Below are positions 1-9,394 of a stretch of 64,000 nucleotides of DNA, one piece after another. The notes below the pieces were generated by a model. It was not told the origin of the DNA. It worked only from the letters and a program-made list of their open reading frames with translations, and ran no database searches. Source of the stretch: Allopontixanthobacter confluentis (GTDB lineage Bacteria > Pseudomonadota > Alphaproteobacteria > Sphingomonadales > Sphingomonadaceae); NCBI RefSeq assembly GCF_009827615.1, contig NZ_WTYU01000001.1, positions 1,075,001 through 1,139,000 on the forward strand, written 5' to 3'. The translations under genes were made by a program, and so were the position numbers. Each line of letters opens with the position of its first letter. Position 1 is the stretch's first letter.

Positions 1-867
1 ATGTCGCTCTACCTGATGGCAGCCATCGGGCTGAAAGGCGGCGTGGCGGTTGCAGAATCAGGCGTCGACAGCACGATTGGCAGCGTATTGCTGCTTGGCG
101 TGGCTGCCAGCTTTCTGCTGCCACTGACAGCTTTTGCCATCCTGAAAACCCTTGGCCGGCTCGACCGGACAAATGCGGGCGCAGTGGCGGCGCATTATGG
201 CTCTGTCAGCGTGGTAACCTATGTCACCGCGGTCGAAATTCTGGAACTGTCAGGCATGCCGCCTGCAGGCTATATGGTGGCGGTTCTGGCGGCGATGGAG
301 ACACCCGCCATTCTGTCTGGCTTGCTGCTGGCACGCGGCATTGGAGGGCGCACAAGCAACGAGCAGTCCGATATGATGCGCGAGGTGTTTCTCAATGCAT
401 CGGTCGTGCTGCTGCTGGGCAGTTTTGCCATAGGAATGGTTGCAGGGCCGTCAGGCTTTGCCGAAGTCAGCCCGTTTTTCGCCGCCGGCTTCAAAGGCGT
501 GCTGTGCCTGTTCCTGCTGGACATGGGGCTGATTGCCGCCCGGCGGATCATGTCCGCACGAACGCTTACATGGCGGCTGGGGCTGATTGCCCTCGCCCTG
601 CCCCTGGTCAACGGGATGATCGGCGTTTTTGCAGGTTCCGCCATTGGGCTGGAAGTGGGTTCAGCAGCGGCATTTGGCGTATTATGCGCCAGTGCCAGCT
701 ATATCGCAGTGCCAGCAGCCATGCGCCTGGCGTTGCCGGAAGCTGACCCCGGCATTTATCTCACCATGTCACTCAGCATCACATTCCCGTTCAACATTCT
801 GGTCAACATTGGCTTGATCACGGCCACCGCAGTCGCCTTGGCCGGGCCAATAGGGATATCGCCATGA
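1..867 (+). CDS. SbtA-like sodium-dependent bicarbonate transporter (5' end outside window)
   Basis: Integral membrane protein of the SbtA/DUF897 family, which imports bicarbonate with sodium across the inner membrane. The visible 288 residues are almost wholly hydrophobic helices. The first residues (LYLMAAIGLKGGVA) match a signature that in full-length family members lies several tens of residues after the start, so the ATG at base 1 is internal and the true start is upstream of the window. The stop overlaps the next gene (SbtB-like) by 4 bases, and a beta-carbonic anhydrase follows. This SbtA-SbtB-carbonic anhydrase order is what supports a role in inorganic carbon supply. Family assignment is firm; the transported ion is inferred from homology and context. 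Confidence 0.85.
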   Translation: MSLYLMAAIGLKGGVAVAESGVDSTIGSVLLLGVAASFLLPLTAFAILKTLGRLDRTNAGAVAAHYGSVSVVTYVTAVEILELSGMPPAGYMVAVLAAMETPAILSGLLLARGIGGRTSNEQSDMMREVFLNASVVLLLGSFAIGMVAGPSGFAEVSPFFAAGFKGVLCLFLLDMGLIAARRIMSARTLTWRLGLIALALPLVNGMIGVFAGSAIGLEVGSAAAFGVLCASASYIAVPAAMRLALPEADPGIYLTMSLSITFPFNILVNIGLITATAVALAGPIGISP

Positions 868-1172
868 CAGAAACCGTTGTCCGTAAACGGATCGAAATTC
901 TTGCCGATACGCCATTGGCGCGGCGCGTGACTGACGTGATCGACCAGGTTGGCATCAGCGGGTGGACCGTGTTGCCAGTGCAGTCCGGCAGCGGCCGCGA
1001 TGGCCAGTGGCGTGAAGAACGTGTTACCGGGGCTGACAAATCGCTGATCCTGTCAATTGCGAGCGAGGAAAAGGCAGCCGCACTGGTCGATGCGCTTGCC
1101 CCCATTCTCACCAGCCATGGGCTGTTACTGACCATGTGGAATGTCGAAGTTATTCGTGGTGAACGTTTTTAA
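864..1172 (+). CDS. SbtB-like PII-family regulatory protein
   Basis: Small (102 residues) PII-like protein with ferredoxin-like fold character: alternating strands and helices, a glycine-rich loop (QSGSGRDGQW, about residues 41-50) where PII proteins carry the T-loop, and a C-terminal strand ending IRGERF. Known SbtB proteins bind adenine nucleotides and control the SbtA transporter by direct contact. Here it starts inside the stop codon of the SbtA-like gene (ATGA) and ends in a TAATG overlap with the carbonic anhydrase gene, so the three are translationally coupled. It lacks the GlnB-type uridylylation signature, so a role in nitrogen control is less likely than transporter control. Confidence 0.8.
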   Translation: MTETVVRKRIEILADTPLARRVTDVIDQVGISGWTVLPVQSGSGRDGQWREERVTGADKSLILSIASEEKAAALVDALAPILTSHGLLLTMWNVEVIRGERF

Positions 1173-1813
1173 TGTCTGAATTTTCCCAGCTTCTCGACGG
1201 TTACCGGCGTTTCCGTGCTGATGGTTACCCACGGCAAAGGGCGCGCTTCGACCATCTGGTGGAAGAAGGCCAATCGCCCCGAACCATGATTATCGCCTGT
1301 TCTGACAGCAGGGTTGATCCCGCGCAGATTTTCGATGTGGATCCGGGGCAGATTTTTGTCGTCCGGAATGTGGCGGCCATGGTCCCACCATTTGAAACGA
1401 CACCGGGCCTGCATGGCGTGTCAGCCGCGCTGGAATTTGCCGTTCAGGTGCTTCGGGTCGGCCATGTGATGGTGATGGGCCACGGCATGTGTGGCGGCTG
1501 CAAGGCTGCGCTGACGCAGGAACTGCATGGCACCGCGCCCGGCGAAGGCGGTTTTATTGCGGACTGGATCGGGATGCTGGACGAAGCGCGCGAACCAGTG
1601 GCGGCCAGATATGGCGTCGAAGGGCGCGACGCGGAACGGGCGATGGAACATGCCGCGGTAAAGGTGAGCCTGGCCAATTTGCGCACATTTCCCTGCGTCC
1701 GCCAGAAAGAGCGCAACGGCACCTTGAAATTGCACGGCGGTTTTTTCGCCATTTCCGAAGGCATCCTGCATCTGCTGGACGAGGAAACCGGCGAATTTCG
1801 GGCCGCGCCATGA
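1172..1813 (+). CDS. beta-carbonic anhydrase
   Basis: Zinc enzyme interconverting CO2 and bicarbonate in the cytoplasm. The beta-class zinc site is complete: C43-S-D45-S-R47, and H104 with C107 in MGHGMCGGC. The Asp-Arg dyad (D45/R47) that gates zinc in this class is present. At 213 residues it has the normal length of the family, with no signal peptide. It overlaps the SbtB-like gene by one base (TAATG) and is the last gene of the bicarbonate operon. The obvious role is to equilibrate imported bicarbonate with CO2 for carboxylases or for pH balance. Confidence 0.95.
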   Translation: MSEFSQLLDGYRRFRADGYPRQRARFDHLVEEGQSPRTMIIACSDSRVDPAQIFDVDPGQIFVVRNVAAMVPPFETTPGLHGVSAALEFAVQVLRVGHVMVMGHGMCGGCKAALTQELHGTAPGEGGFIADWIGMLDEAREPVAARYGVEGRDAERAMEHAAVKVSLANLRTFPCVRQKERNGTLKLHGGFFAISEGILHLLDEETGEFRAAP

Positions 1814-1862
1814 TGCGGCAAACCGGTTTGCAACTGCCCGTTTGCAAGCTAGTCTTCGGCCT

Positions 1863-2591
1863 ATGTCTCATGAAACGCTCAAAAACATCGCCCTGCTGAT
1901 TGATGCAGACAACACCACCCCGCAAGGGATCGACCCTGTTCTGACCGTCATGGCGGAACTGGGTCAGGTGAATATTCGCCGCGCCTATGGCAATTTTGCC
2001 AAGGGCAATTTGGCAAAATGGGACAGGATCACTAACAAGTTCGGCATCCGCCCCCAGCAGCAATTCGACGTTTCCAAAGGTAAGAACGCCACGGATATGG
2101 CCATGACCATCGATGCGATTGATCTTCTGTATCAGGGCAAGGTGGACGGGTTTGGCCTGATGACATCGGACAGCGATTTCACCCCGCTGGTCACCCGGCT
2201 GAGGCAAGATGGCATTATCGTCTATGGCTTTGGCAGTGCCAAGACGCCGGAATCATTCCGGTCCGTGTGCACGCGGTTTATCGATATCGACAAGCTGATC
2301 GCTAATCAGGCGGAAGAAATAGTGCCAGCAGAAGGACCATCATCGCCCGCGCCGAAAGCTGACGTCGACCAGGAGTTGGTACAGCTTTTGAGCGAGGCAT
2401 GGAAAGCCGCGCGGCGCGATGAAAACGGTTTTGCACGCCTGAGCGAGGTGGGCAATATCGCGGGCAACAGGTCGAGCTTCGACGTGCGCAATTATGGCTA
2501 CAAGCGCCTCACTGATCTTATCCAGGGTCTGGACAGCTTCAAGGTGGAACGGCGCGAAAACGGCCAGCCTTATGTCAAACGCCTGCGCTGA
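1863..2591 (+). CDS. NYN-domain protein with C-terminal OST-HTH/LOTUS domain
   Basis: The N-terminal ~150 residues form an NYN (PIN-like) nuclease domain with its acidic residues visible: D14 and D16 in LLIDADN, and D103 and D105 in MTSDSDFTPL. The C-terminal ~75 residues (from about 165) resemble an OST-HTH/LOTUS RNA-binding domain. The family is linked to RNA processing, but targets of bacterial members are mostly unknown. I chose the ATG at 1863; a TTG at 1842 would add seven residues. A strong terminator follows at once, so the gene is either the tail of the upstream unit (49 bp after the carbonic anhydrase) or monocistronic. Confidence 0.85.
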   Translation: MSHETLKNIALLIDADNTTPQGIDPVLTVMAELGQVNIRRAYGNFAKGNLAKWDRITNKFGIRPQQQFDVSKGKNATDMAMTIDAIDLLYQGKVDGFGLMTSDSDFTPLVTRLRQDGIIVYGFGSAKTPESFRSVCTRFIDIDKLIANQAEEIVPAEGPSSPAPKADVDQELVQLLSEAWKAARRDENGFARLSEVGNIAGNRSSFDVRNYGYKRLTDLIQGLDSFKVERRENGQPYVKRLR

Positions 2592-2615
2592 CATGCTGTT
2601 GTAATCAGCGAACAA

Positions 2616-2649
2616 AAAAGGGGCGCGAACCGAAGTTCGCGCCCCTTTT
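2616..2649. terminator. bidirectional rho-independent terminator
   Basis: Perfect 15-bp stem (AAAAGGGGCGCGAAC paired with its complement) around a CGAA tetraloop. It carries an A-run on the left and a T-run on the right, so it can work on both strands. It lies between convergent genes ending at 2591 and 2671. Confidence 0.93.
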
Positions 2650-2670
2650 GTCAGATGAAACGAACGCCGG

Positions 2671-3987
2671 TTACATCGCTGGTGTTTCAGCTGCCTTCTG
2701 GTCCGCATAGAGCGACCACAGCCGCGCGATGGGCTTGCGTGCGCCTTCAATCCGGGCAAAAGTTGCCTTGGCTTCTGCCGCCTTGCCCTGATCAAGCTGC
2801 GCAATGCCCAGACGGTTCAACACGCGCTGTGTATCAACGCCCGATTTGGTCAGCGCAATCGTGTACATTTCTTCAGCTTCTGCCGCGCGGCCATAGCTGA
2901 GGAAAGCATCGCCTGCCGCGGTTGCCGTGACGGCGGTTGAACCAGACTTGCGTGCATCGCTTACCAGCGATGGCAGGTCAGCCTGATCGGCAGTCAGTCG
3001 GCCTTTGGCAGTGCTGCGCGCTTCGGCGACATATACATCCGATGCCTTCAACTTGCCCGCTGCAATGCCCGCTTCGATGATGCGGGAAACTTCACCGGGA
3101 AGTCGGCGCGCATCGGCGGCATCGATGTATTCGACGTAATCTCGTTCATTACGAAGGCTGTTGGTGCGCTGCCCCAGTCGCAGCAGATCAAGCATTTCCT
3201 GACTGTCGAAATTGGCATAATTGCGCTGGATGGCAATGGCATCACCCCAGCTATTTACCGACGGATAATATTGCGCATACAGGCTCGAGAAATTGCCCGC
3301 GTCCGCCGCCATATCGTTATTATAAGCAATAGCGATGCCGCGCTTGATCCAGCTTTCATCAACCGGCTGACCAGCAGCAATCCGCTTGTTGATCGCATCG
3401 GCCAGGAAGGTCAGGCCGCCAGCGGGGTTTTCTTCGCTGAAATAGGTTTCCGCGACGATGGCTTCTGGACCGTTGTCGACATAGCCAAGCTCGATCGCAG
3501 TCATCATCCGGGCGCGTGCAGTGGCCCAGTCCTTGTCCTGATAGGCGAGTTGTCCGGCAAGGAAGTTATATTGGCCCGCATTGTCGGCAGTCACCTTGCC
3601 GCTTTGCAACATCAGATCCACGCCCTGACGCTGCAAGGCGCGATTGCTTGATTCGCGGCCAATCGAATAGATGAAATTGCCGGCAGCAAAACGGTCATCG
3701 TCTGTTTCCACAGCAGCGGCCATCGCAGGGATAGCTGCCGCAATAGCCGCCAGATCCTTGGCAGGGGCTTTCGACATTTGTTCGGCAGGCGTATAAGCGG
3801 CGATGAAGCCCTTGGAATAATTGTTTTTAGACGCTTCGGCCTTCTTGTCTTTTTTCTTCTGCGCAAATGCCGGCGCCTCGAGCGCGGTCACACCCAGAAC
3901 GCCGCCAGCCGCAAGGGCAATGGCAAGTGCAAGGCTGGAACCGGTACGCTTGGTGCGGACTGCGGCATGTGGTTTGAACGACTTCAT
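2671..3987 (-). CDS. secreted alpha-helical repeat (TPR-like) protein
   Basis: Exported protein of 438 residues. The start at 3987 is an ATG with a GGGAG ribosome site about 9 bases upstream; a TTG five codons earlier is less likely. A signal peptide is clear: basic start, hydrophobic core, and cleavage after APAFA, followed by a Lys-rich stretch (QKKKDKK). The rest is Ala-rich helix-turn-helix sequence typical of tetratricopeptide-like solenoids, e.g. the segment around VLNRLGIAQLDQGKAAEAK. No catalytic motif is seen. Proteins with this signature are common in sphingomonads but lack an assigned function. It is divergent from gyrA and ends at the shared terminator. Confidence 0.75.
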   Translation of the reverse strand: MKSFKPHAAVRTKRTGSSLALAIALAAGGVLGVTALEAPAFAQKKKDKKAEASKNNYSKGFIAAYTPAEQMSKAPAKDLAAIAAAIPAMAAAVETDDDRFAAGNFIYSIGRESSNRALQRQGVDLMLQSGKVTADNAGQYNFLAGQLAYQDKDWATARARMMTAIELGYVDNGPEAIVAETYFSEENPAGGLTFLADAINKRIAAGQPVDESWIKRGIAIAYNNDMAADAGNFSSLYAQYYPSVNSWGDAIAIQRNYANFDSQEMLDLLRLGQRTNSLRNERDYVEYIDAADARRLPGEVSRIIEAGIAAGKLKASDVYVAEARSTAKGRLTADQADLPSLVSDARKSGSTAVTATAAGDAFLSYGRAAEAEEMYTIALTKSGVDTQRVLNRLGIAQLDQGKAAEAKATFARIEGARKPIARLWSLYADQKAAETPAM

Positions 3988-4310
3988 CCGGGTATCTCCC
4001 AACTGTGGTATGTAAATGGTGTATTGCCCCTGAAAACGGTCTGGCAGGGCAGTAGTTCCGCCTTACCATACATGGCAAATCTTTTAGGCTGAAAGGGCTG
4101 AACGGCTTTTGAACGCTCTAATCAGCCCTGCGAAAGCTGGAACTGGCTCCAGACACGAAGCAGGTGTGGAAAACCTGGTGTAAAGGCGGCCCTGAGGGCG
4201 GGTTTTGGTGGCGGTCAGCGAGCCTATGGCCTATCCTGCCTGCAACTGAACGTGAAACCCTGGCGCCATGAAACCGGCATGCCCGGGCAACTTTTAAGAA
4301 AAGAGTCCTC
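3988..4310. other. divergent intergenic region (TPR-like protein / gyrA)
   Basis: About 320 bp with no convincing gene. It must hold the divergent promoters for the helical-repeat protein and gyrA. A short GC-rich inverted repeat followed by GGGTTTT occurs near 4187-4206. I cannot name a confident promoter or operator. Confidence 0.5.
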
Positions 4311-7109
4311 TTGAGCGACGATACTGCAATTCTCGAACCTGTGGCCCCTTCAAGCGAATATACGCGCATCGACATCGTCGATGAGATGAAGACCAGCTAT
4401 CTCGATTACGCAATGAGCGTGATTGTCAGCCGTGCGCTGCCTGATGTGCGTGACGGCCTGAAACCGGTTCACCGGCGCATTCTGTTTGCCAGTAATGAAG
4501 GCGGCTTTGTCGCCGGGCGCCCCTATCGCAAAAGCGCAAAAATCGTCGGCGATGTGATGGGCAACTATCACCCGCATGGCGACAGTGCGATTTATGATGC
4601 CCTCGCCCGCATGACGCAGGACTGGTCCATGCGCGTGCCCCTGATCGATGGTCAGGGTAACTTCGGCTCGATGGATCCTGATCCGCCAGCGTCCATGCGC
4701 TATACCGAAGCGCGCCTAGCCAAGGTGGCCAACAGCCTGCTGGATGATCTCGACAAGGATACTGTCGATTTCGTCGATAACTATGATGGGTCGCGCGCTG
4801 AACCCACCGTGCTGCCGGCACGTTATCCCAATCTGCTGGTAAATGGTGCTGGCGGTATCGCTGTCGGCATGGCGACGAACATTCCGCCGCATAATCTGGG
4901 TGAGGTTATCGACGGCTGCTTTGCCTATATGGACAACCCCGGCATCACGTCCGAAGAATTGTTCGAAATCATCCCCGGCCCCGATTTCCCGACCGCGCCC
5001 CTCATCCTGGGCCAGTCCGGCGCACGATCTGCCTATATGACCGGGCGCGGTTCCATTCTGCAACGCTGCCGCCACATGATTGAAACCAAGCGCGGCGATC
5101 GCGAATCCATCGTGCTGACGTCCATGCCCTATCAGGTTGGCAAATCCGGCCTGGTGGAAAAGCTGGCAGAAGCGGCGAAGGAAAAGCGGATCGAAGGCGT
5201 CTCGGATATCCGCGACGAATCAAGCCGGATGGGCGTGCGCGTGGTGATCGACCTGAAGCGCGATGCGACCGCAGAAGTCGTGCTTAACCAGATCTGGCGT
5301 CATACGCCTGCGCAATCTTCATTCCCGGCCAATATGCTCGCCATTCGTGGCGGCAGGCCCGAAACGCTGATGCTGCGCGAGTTCATTCAGGCATTCATCA
5401 CTTTCCGCGAAGAAGTGATTACCCGCCGCACCAAGTTTGAACTGAACAAGGCGCGGGACCGCGCCCATATCTTGCTTGGCCTGGTGGTCGCAGTGTCGAA
5501 CCTCGACGAAGTCGTGGCGATGATCCGCAGTTCGCCCAACCCCGCTGAAGCCCGCGCCAAGCTGATTTCGAAAGAATGGCCGATTGGCGATATTGCGCAA
5601 TATATCCGGCTGGTCGAAGCCATCGAACCCGACGCTGACCAGGCTGGCGGAACCTATCGCCTGTCCGATCGGCAGGTCCGCGCCATTCTGGAACTGCGCC
5701 TGCACCGCCTGACCGCGCTTGGGCGTGATGAAATCGGCGAGGAACTGAAGGAACTTTCCGATGCCATTGCCGGCTATCTGGCAATTCTGGCGGATCGCGT
5801 AAAACTGTACGAGGTGATGCGCGGCGAATTGCAGGAAGTGCGCGATAATTACGCCACGCCGCGCCTGTCTGAAATCGCCCCTGCGTGGGACGGTCTGGAT
5901 GATGAAGATCTGATCGAGCGTGACGAGATGGTCGTCACTGTCACGCTGGATGGCTATATCAAACGCACCCCGCTTTCCACTTTCCGCGCCCAGCATCGCG
6001 GCGGCAAGGGCCGCGCAGGCATGGCGACCAAGGATGAGGACGCGGTGAGCGAGATGTTCGTCACCAGCACGCATAATCCGGTGCTGTTCTTCTCCACCGC
6101 GGGCAAGGTTTACCGGCTGAAGGTGTGGAAATTGCCCGAGGGCGGCCCCACCACGCGCGGCCGCCCCATCGTCAACCTGCTACCTTCCCTGGAAGATGGT
6201 GAGACCATCCGCACCGTGCTGCCATTGCCGGAAGATGAAGACAGCTGGGGCGCACTCACGGTCGTATTTGCAACCGCGATGGGCAATGTCCGGCGCAACA
6301 GCATGGACAGTTTTGCGCGCATTCCGTCCAACGGCAAATTTGCGATGCGGTTCGATGACGCCAGCGAAGACCGCCTGATTGGCGTCGCCTTGCTGGAAAC
6401 TGGCGACGATGTGTTGCTGGCCACCCGCATGGGCAAGGCCATCCGTTTCAGCGGCGAAGATGTGCGCGAATTTGTCAGCCGCACATCCACTGGCGTTCGC
6501 GGGATGAAGTTCAAGGAAGATGGCGACGAAGTTGTGTCGCTGTCCATCCTGCACGCCGGTTCTGCCACGCCGGAGGAACGCGATGCCTATCTCAAGGTTG
6601 CGCCATGGAAGGCGGACGAAAATGCGCCGGAACTGTTTGCCGAGCATGCCGAAATGGCGGCTGCGGAACAGTTCATTCTGACCGTATGCGCCAATGGGTA
6701 TGGCAAGCTATCCTCGGCCTATGAATACAGGCAGGCGGGACGCGGCGGCATGGGCATCACCAATATTGATAATATTGCCCGCAACGGGCCGGTGGTTGCC
6801 AGCTTTACCGCCACCAAATCCGACCAGTTGATGCTGGTGACCGATCAGGCCAAGCTGATCCGTATCAGCCTGGAAACACTACGCGTTATTGGACGTGCCA
6901 GCGCGGGTGTAAAACTGTTCGACGTGGCCAAAAAGGAAACCATTGTCGGCGCAGTCCGGCTGGACGAACAGGAAGAGCCTGAGAACGAGGCCGAGGAAGC
7001 CATCGTCGAGGAAATGGTGGCCAGAAGCACACAGGAAACGCAGCCCCAACCCACCGAATATCGGGATGAAGACATGACCCGTGATGCTGAAAGCTCAACT
7101 GACAATTGA
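4311..7109 (+). CDS. gyrA: DNA gyrase subunit A
   Basis: Breakage-reunion subunit of gyrase. The active-site tyrosine is Y131 ([10 protein letters not shown]). The quinolone-resistance region reads [12 protein letters not shown] with S92 and D96, equivalent to E. coli S83 and D87, both wild type. The C-terminal domain carries the GyrA-box ([11 protein letters not shown]), which separates GyrA from ParC. At 932 residues it is longer than the E. coli protein, with an insertion in the C-terminal domain (around [19 protein letters not shown]) and a long acidic tail ([15 protein letters not shown]). The start is a TTG at 4311, preceded by an AAGAAAAGAG purine run. Its stop overlaps the start of a TauD-family gene. 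Confidence 0.97.
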   Translation: MSDDTAILEPVAPSSEYTRIDIVDEMKTSYLDYAMSVIVSRALPDVRDGLKPVHRRILFASNEGGFVAGRPYRKSAKIVGDVMGNYHPHGDSAIYDALARMTQDWSMRVPLIDGQGNFGSMDPDPPASMRYTEARLAKVANSLLDDLDKDTVDFVDNYDGSRAEPTVLPARYPNLLVNGAGGIAVGMATNIPPHNLGEVIDGCFAYMDNPGITSEELFEIIPGPDFPTAPLILGQSGARSAYMTGRGSILQRCRHMIETKRGDRESIVLTSMPYQVGKSGLVEKLAEAAKEKRIEGVSDIRDESSRMGVRVVIDLKRDATAEVVLNQIWRHTPAQSSFPANMLAIRGGRPETLMLREFIQAFITFREEVITRRTKFELNKARDRAHILLGLVVAVSNLDEVVAMIRSSPNPAEARAKLISKEWPIGDIAQYIRLVEAIEPDADQAGGTYRLSDRQVRAILELRLHRLTALGRDEIGEELKELSDAIAGYLAILADRVKLYEVMRGELQEVRDNYATPRLSEIAPAWDGLDDEDLIERDEMVVTVTLDGYIKRTPLSTFRAQHRGGKGRAGMATKDEDAVSEMFVTSTHNPVLFFSTAGKVYRLKVWKLPEGGPTTRGRPIVNLLPSLEDGETIRTVLPLPEDEDSWGALTVVFATAMGNVRRNSMDSFARIPSNGKFAMRFDDASEDRLIGVALLETGDDVLLATRMGKAIRFSGEDVREFVSRTSTGVRGMKFKEDGDEVVSLSILHAGSATPEERDAYLKVAPWKADENAPELFAEHAEMAAAEQFILTVCANGYGKLSSAYEYRQAGRGGMGITNIDNIARNGPVVASFTATKSDQLMLVTDQAKLIRISLETLRVIGRASAGVKLFDVAKKETIVGAVRLDEQEEPENEAEEAIVEEMVARSTQETQPQPTEYRDEDMTRDAESSTDN

Positions 7110-7948
7110 CCATTGAGGCCGAACCTTCCGGCGCTGCGTGCGGGGCATTTGTGCGGGGAATTGACCTTGCCGCCCCGCTCAGTGTGGATGATGTGGCCAC
7201 TTTGCGTGCGCTGTGGCTGGGCCACCGGGTGCTGGCGTTTCCCGACCAGCAGATTGATGATGATGCGCTGGAACGGTTCACGCTGGCATTTGGCGGGTTT
7301 GGCGAAGACCCGTTTTTCGATCCCATTGCCGGGCGCAGCAACATCGCTGCAATCCAGCGCGAGGCAGACGAGACAACGCCGCTATTTGCCGAAAACTGGC
7401 ATAGTGACTGGAGCTTTCTGGCAAGCCCCCCTGCTGGCACCTGCCTGCTGTCCATAGACATTCCACCGAGAGGCGGCGACACGCTGTTTTCCAACCAGAT
7501 TGCGGCATTTGCGGCCCTGCCCGAAACCCGCAAGGCACATTTGCGCACGCTCACCGCTATTCACAGCGCGCGCGGGGCGTATTCGCCATCCGGGTCGTAC
7601 GGCAAAAATGACAAGGGCCGCAGCATGGCCATCCGGCCAAGCGAAACCGCAATGGCCACGCAAACACATCCGCTGATCAGGCGACATCCGGAAACCGGTG
7701 AAGAAGGCATTTTCAGCTGTGCAGGCTATATCATCGGCATCGAAGGGATGGACGTTGCGGAAGGGTTCGACCTGCTGGCAGACTTGCTTGCCTGGCAGGG
7801 CCGCGATGAATTTGTCTATCGGCATGTCTGGGAAAACGACATGCTGATAGTGTGGGACAACCGTTCCGTATTACACAAGGCGACTGGCGGGTATGAAGGC
7901 CAACGGCGCGAATTGCATCGCACCACTATTTCCGCATGGGCGGGCTAG
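7106..7948 (+). CDS. TauD/TfdA-family Fe(II)/2-oxoglutarate dioxygenase
   Basis: 280-residue non-heme iron dioxygenase. The facial triad is visible: H99-S-D101 in NWHSDWSF, and a distal His in RRELHRTT (about H271); an NRSVLHKATGG segment precedes it. Family members hydroxylate small acids such as taurine, sulfate esters or chlorophenoxy acids with 2-oxoglutarate as co-substrate. The substrate cannot be read from the sequence and there is no sulfur-assimilation context here. The start is a TTG at 7106 whose last two bases overlap the gyrA stop, so expression may depend on readthrough from gyrA; a GTG at about 7140 is an alternative. Confidence 0.85.
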   Translation: MTIEAEPSGAACGAFVRGIDLAAPLSVDDVATLRALWLGHRVLAFPDQQIDDDALERFTLAFGGFGEDPFFDPIAGRSNIAAIQREADETTPLFAENWHSDWSFLASPPAGTCLLSIDIPPRGGDTLFSNQIAAFAALPETRKAHLRTLTAIHSARGAYSPSGSYGKNDKGRSMAIRPSETAMATQTHPLIRRHPETGEEGIFSCAGYIIGIEGMDVAEGFDLLADLLAWQGRDEFVYRHVWENDMLIVWDNRSVLHKATGGYEGQRRELHRTTISAWAG

Positions 7949-7971
7949 GTGCCCGTCATCTGGTGGTATGC

Positions 7972-8634
7972 TCATTCAGGCTGCAATTCATTCCGCAATG
8001 TCTGGATCACGCCAGTCGCGATGAGGAACTGGCCCGCATAATAGGTGGGCCATATCAGCCACGCCGGAATTGGGCTTTGCGCCAGAATATCCATCTGCGC
8101 GAAAATCAGCAGGTCAGAAATCACGAACAGCACTGCGCCCAATCCGACCCGGTAACGGGGGAAACTGCTGGTCCACGCAAGACCCGCCATCGCGCCAAGT
8201 GCCAATGCATAGACTGTCACGGCAGCCGCATCTGCAGTAGATGACACCAATTGCCAGGCAACGAACGGTGTCAGAAACGCCAGCGCAACGGCAAACAGTT
8301 TCTGGCTGGCGACCATATTCTGGCGGCGATTGCGCAGGTAGAGTGCCATCGCGAAAAGGTGGCTGACAAGGAAAATGCCGCCGCCAATGGCCGTATAAAA
8401 CTCCATCCCGATATCGCCGAGCGCAGATAGCGCCATCACAACTGCCAGCAGCCGTGCATCCGCGCTGGAATGGCGCAGCCACGCATAGACTGACAGGCAG
8501 GCGACGCCTGCACCTTTCAGCGCGATGATGCCAATGCCGGGAATGCGTGCGTCTGACAGCACGAAATAAGCCACAGCCGCCGCGATACTGGCCAGAAGCC
8601 AGGGCCTGTTTTGAACCAGAGTGCGTTTGACCAT
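7972..8634 (-). CDS. YhhN-family membrane protein (lysoplasmalogenase-like), copy 2
   Basis: 220-residue polytopic inner-membrane protein with about seven to eight hydrophobic helices and the YhhN pattern, including SALGDIGMEF near the middle and FVISDLLIFAQ toward the end; the Asp residues in these motifs are the family's conserved acids. Animal homologues (TMEM86) hydrolyse the vinyl-ether bond of lysoplasmalogens; the bacterial function is less settled. The ATG at 8634 lies 4 bp after the stop of a second YhhN gene on the same strand, so the pair is a tandem operon. Longer upstream reading in this frame runs into that neighbour and is not coding. Confidence 0.8.
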   Translation of the reverse strand: MVKRTLVQNRPWLLASIAAAVAYFVLSDARIPGIGIIALKGAGVACLSVYAWLRHSSADARLLAVVMALSALGDIGMEFYTAIGGGIFLVSHLFAMALYLRNRRQNMVASQKLFAVALAFLTPFVAWQLVSSTADAAAVTVYALALGAMAGLAWTSSFPRYRVGLGAVLFVISDLLIFAQMDILAQSPIPAWLIWPTYYAGQFLIATGVIQTLRNELQPE

Positions 8635-8638
8635 ACTG

Positions 8639-9340
8639 TTATTGCACCTTCTGCGGGCCGCGAATGGCACCAAGCGCGATGAGCGCAATGCCGGAAAAAT
8701 AACTGCCCCACACCAGCCAGCCCAGCGCCCCGGAACCATCAAAAAACGCAAAATCCCAGAAAAAGATCACGTCTGAAAGGACAAACAGGCTGGCCCCCAG
8801 ACCGCACAGCCAGCGCGGAAAACGGCTCCCAATTGCACAGGCCGCCATGCTGCCCGATATGGCTGGATAGGCCAGATGAACGGGATGCTGGCCGCCAGCA
8901 TTGATGGCGATGGCAACGCCCAGCACGGCGAGGACCGGAACGGCCAGTGCAGCTGCCCGAACACGCTGCGGCGCAACGGGATCTCGATAGCGTAGATACA
9001 GCACAATCGCCAAAATATGCGCGGCCACAAATACTGTTCCGCCCGCCATTAGCCCTTTGGTGGCCAGCAGAAAATCAGCAAGTGCGATCAGCGCAAGCGA
9101 TCCGCCCAGCAGCACGCGAATATCACCCTGAGTGCGGATAAGCATCAGCAGTGCAAGCCCCGCGACAACGGCAGTTCTCCAGCCGACAACCAGCCCAGCC
9201 GGCAAATCAGCCAGCTGGCCAAAACCAATGCCGGACCGCGCCATGGCTGTCAGCCAATATAAAGCGCCGATCACCAGCAATGCGACAAAAGCCGGCCCGG
9301 CGCGCCCTCCATTGCTGTTTTCCATCGTTGGCAAAGCCAT
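8639..9340 (-). CDS. YhhN-family membrane protein (lysoplasmalogenase-like), copy 1
   Basis: 233-residue multi-helix membrane protein of the same family as its downstream neighbour, with corresponding motifs [12 protein letters not shown] and [12 protein letters not shown]. The two copies are clearly diverged, which argues for an old duplication or co-operating paralogues, not a recent tandem repeat. The start is uncertain: ATG at 9340 has an AGGAG only one base away, while ATG at 9325 has it about 16 bases away. It is divergent from trmFO, with 54 bp between start codons, so a compact shared promoter region is expected. Confidence 0.78.
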   Translation of the reverse strand: MALPTMENSNGGRAGPAFVALLVIGALYWLTAMARSGIGFGQLADLPAGLVVGWRTAVVAGLALLMLIRTQGDIRVLLGGSLALIALADFLLATKGLMAGGTVFVAAHILAIVLYLRYRDPVAPQRVRAAALAVPVLAVLGVAIAINAGGQHPVHLAYPAISGSMAACAIGSRFPRWLCGLGASLFVLSDVIFFWDFAFFDGSGALGWLVWGSYFSGIALIALGAIRGPQKVQ

Positions 9341-9394
9341 TCTCCTGACTGTCCCGCCTTGCTCGGCGCGCCAACGCTGCTATCCGATCCTGAT

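Noticed and set aside
4180-4210. Short GC-rich hairpin followed by GGGTTTT upstream of gyrA as a terminator or attenuator
   Set aside because: The stem is only four to five base pairs and there is no gene for it to terminate; too weak to report as a feature.
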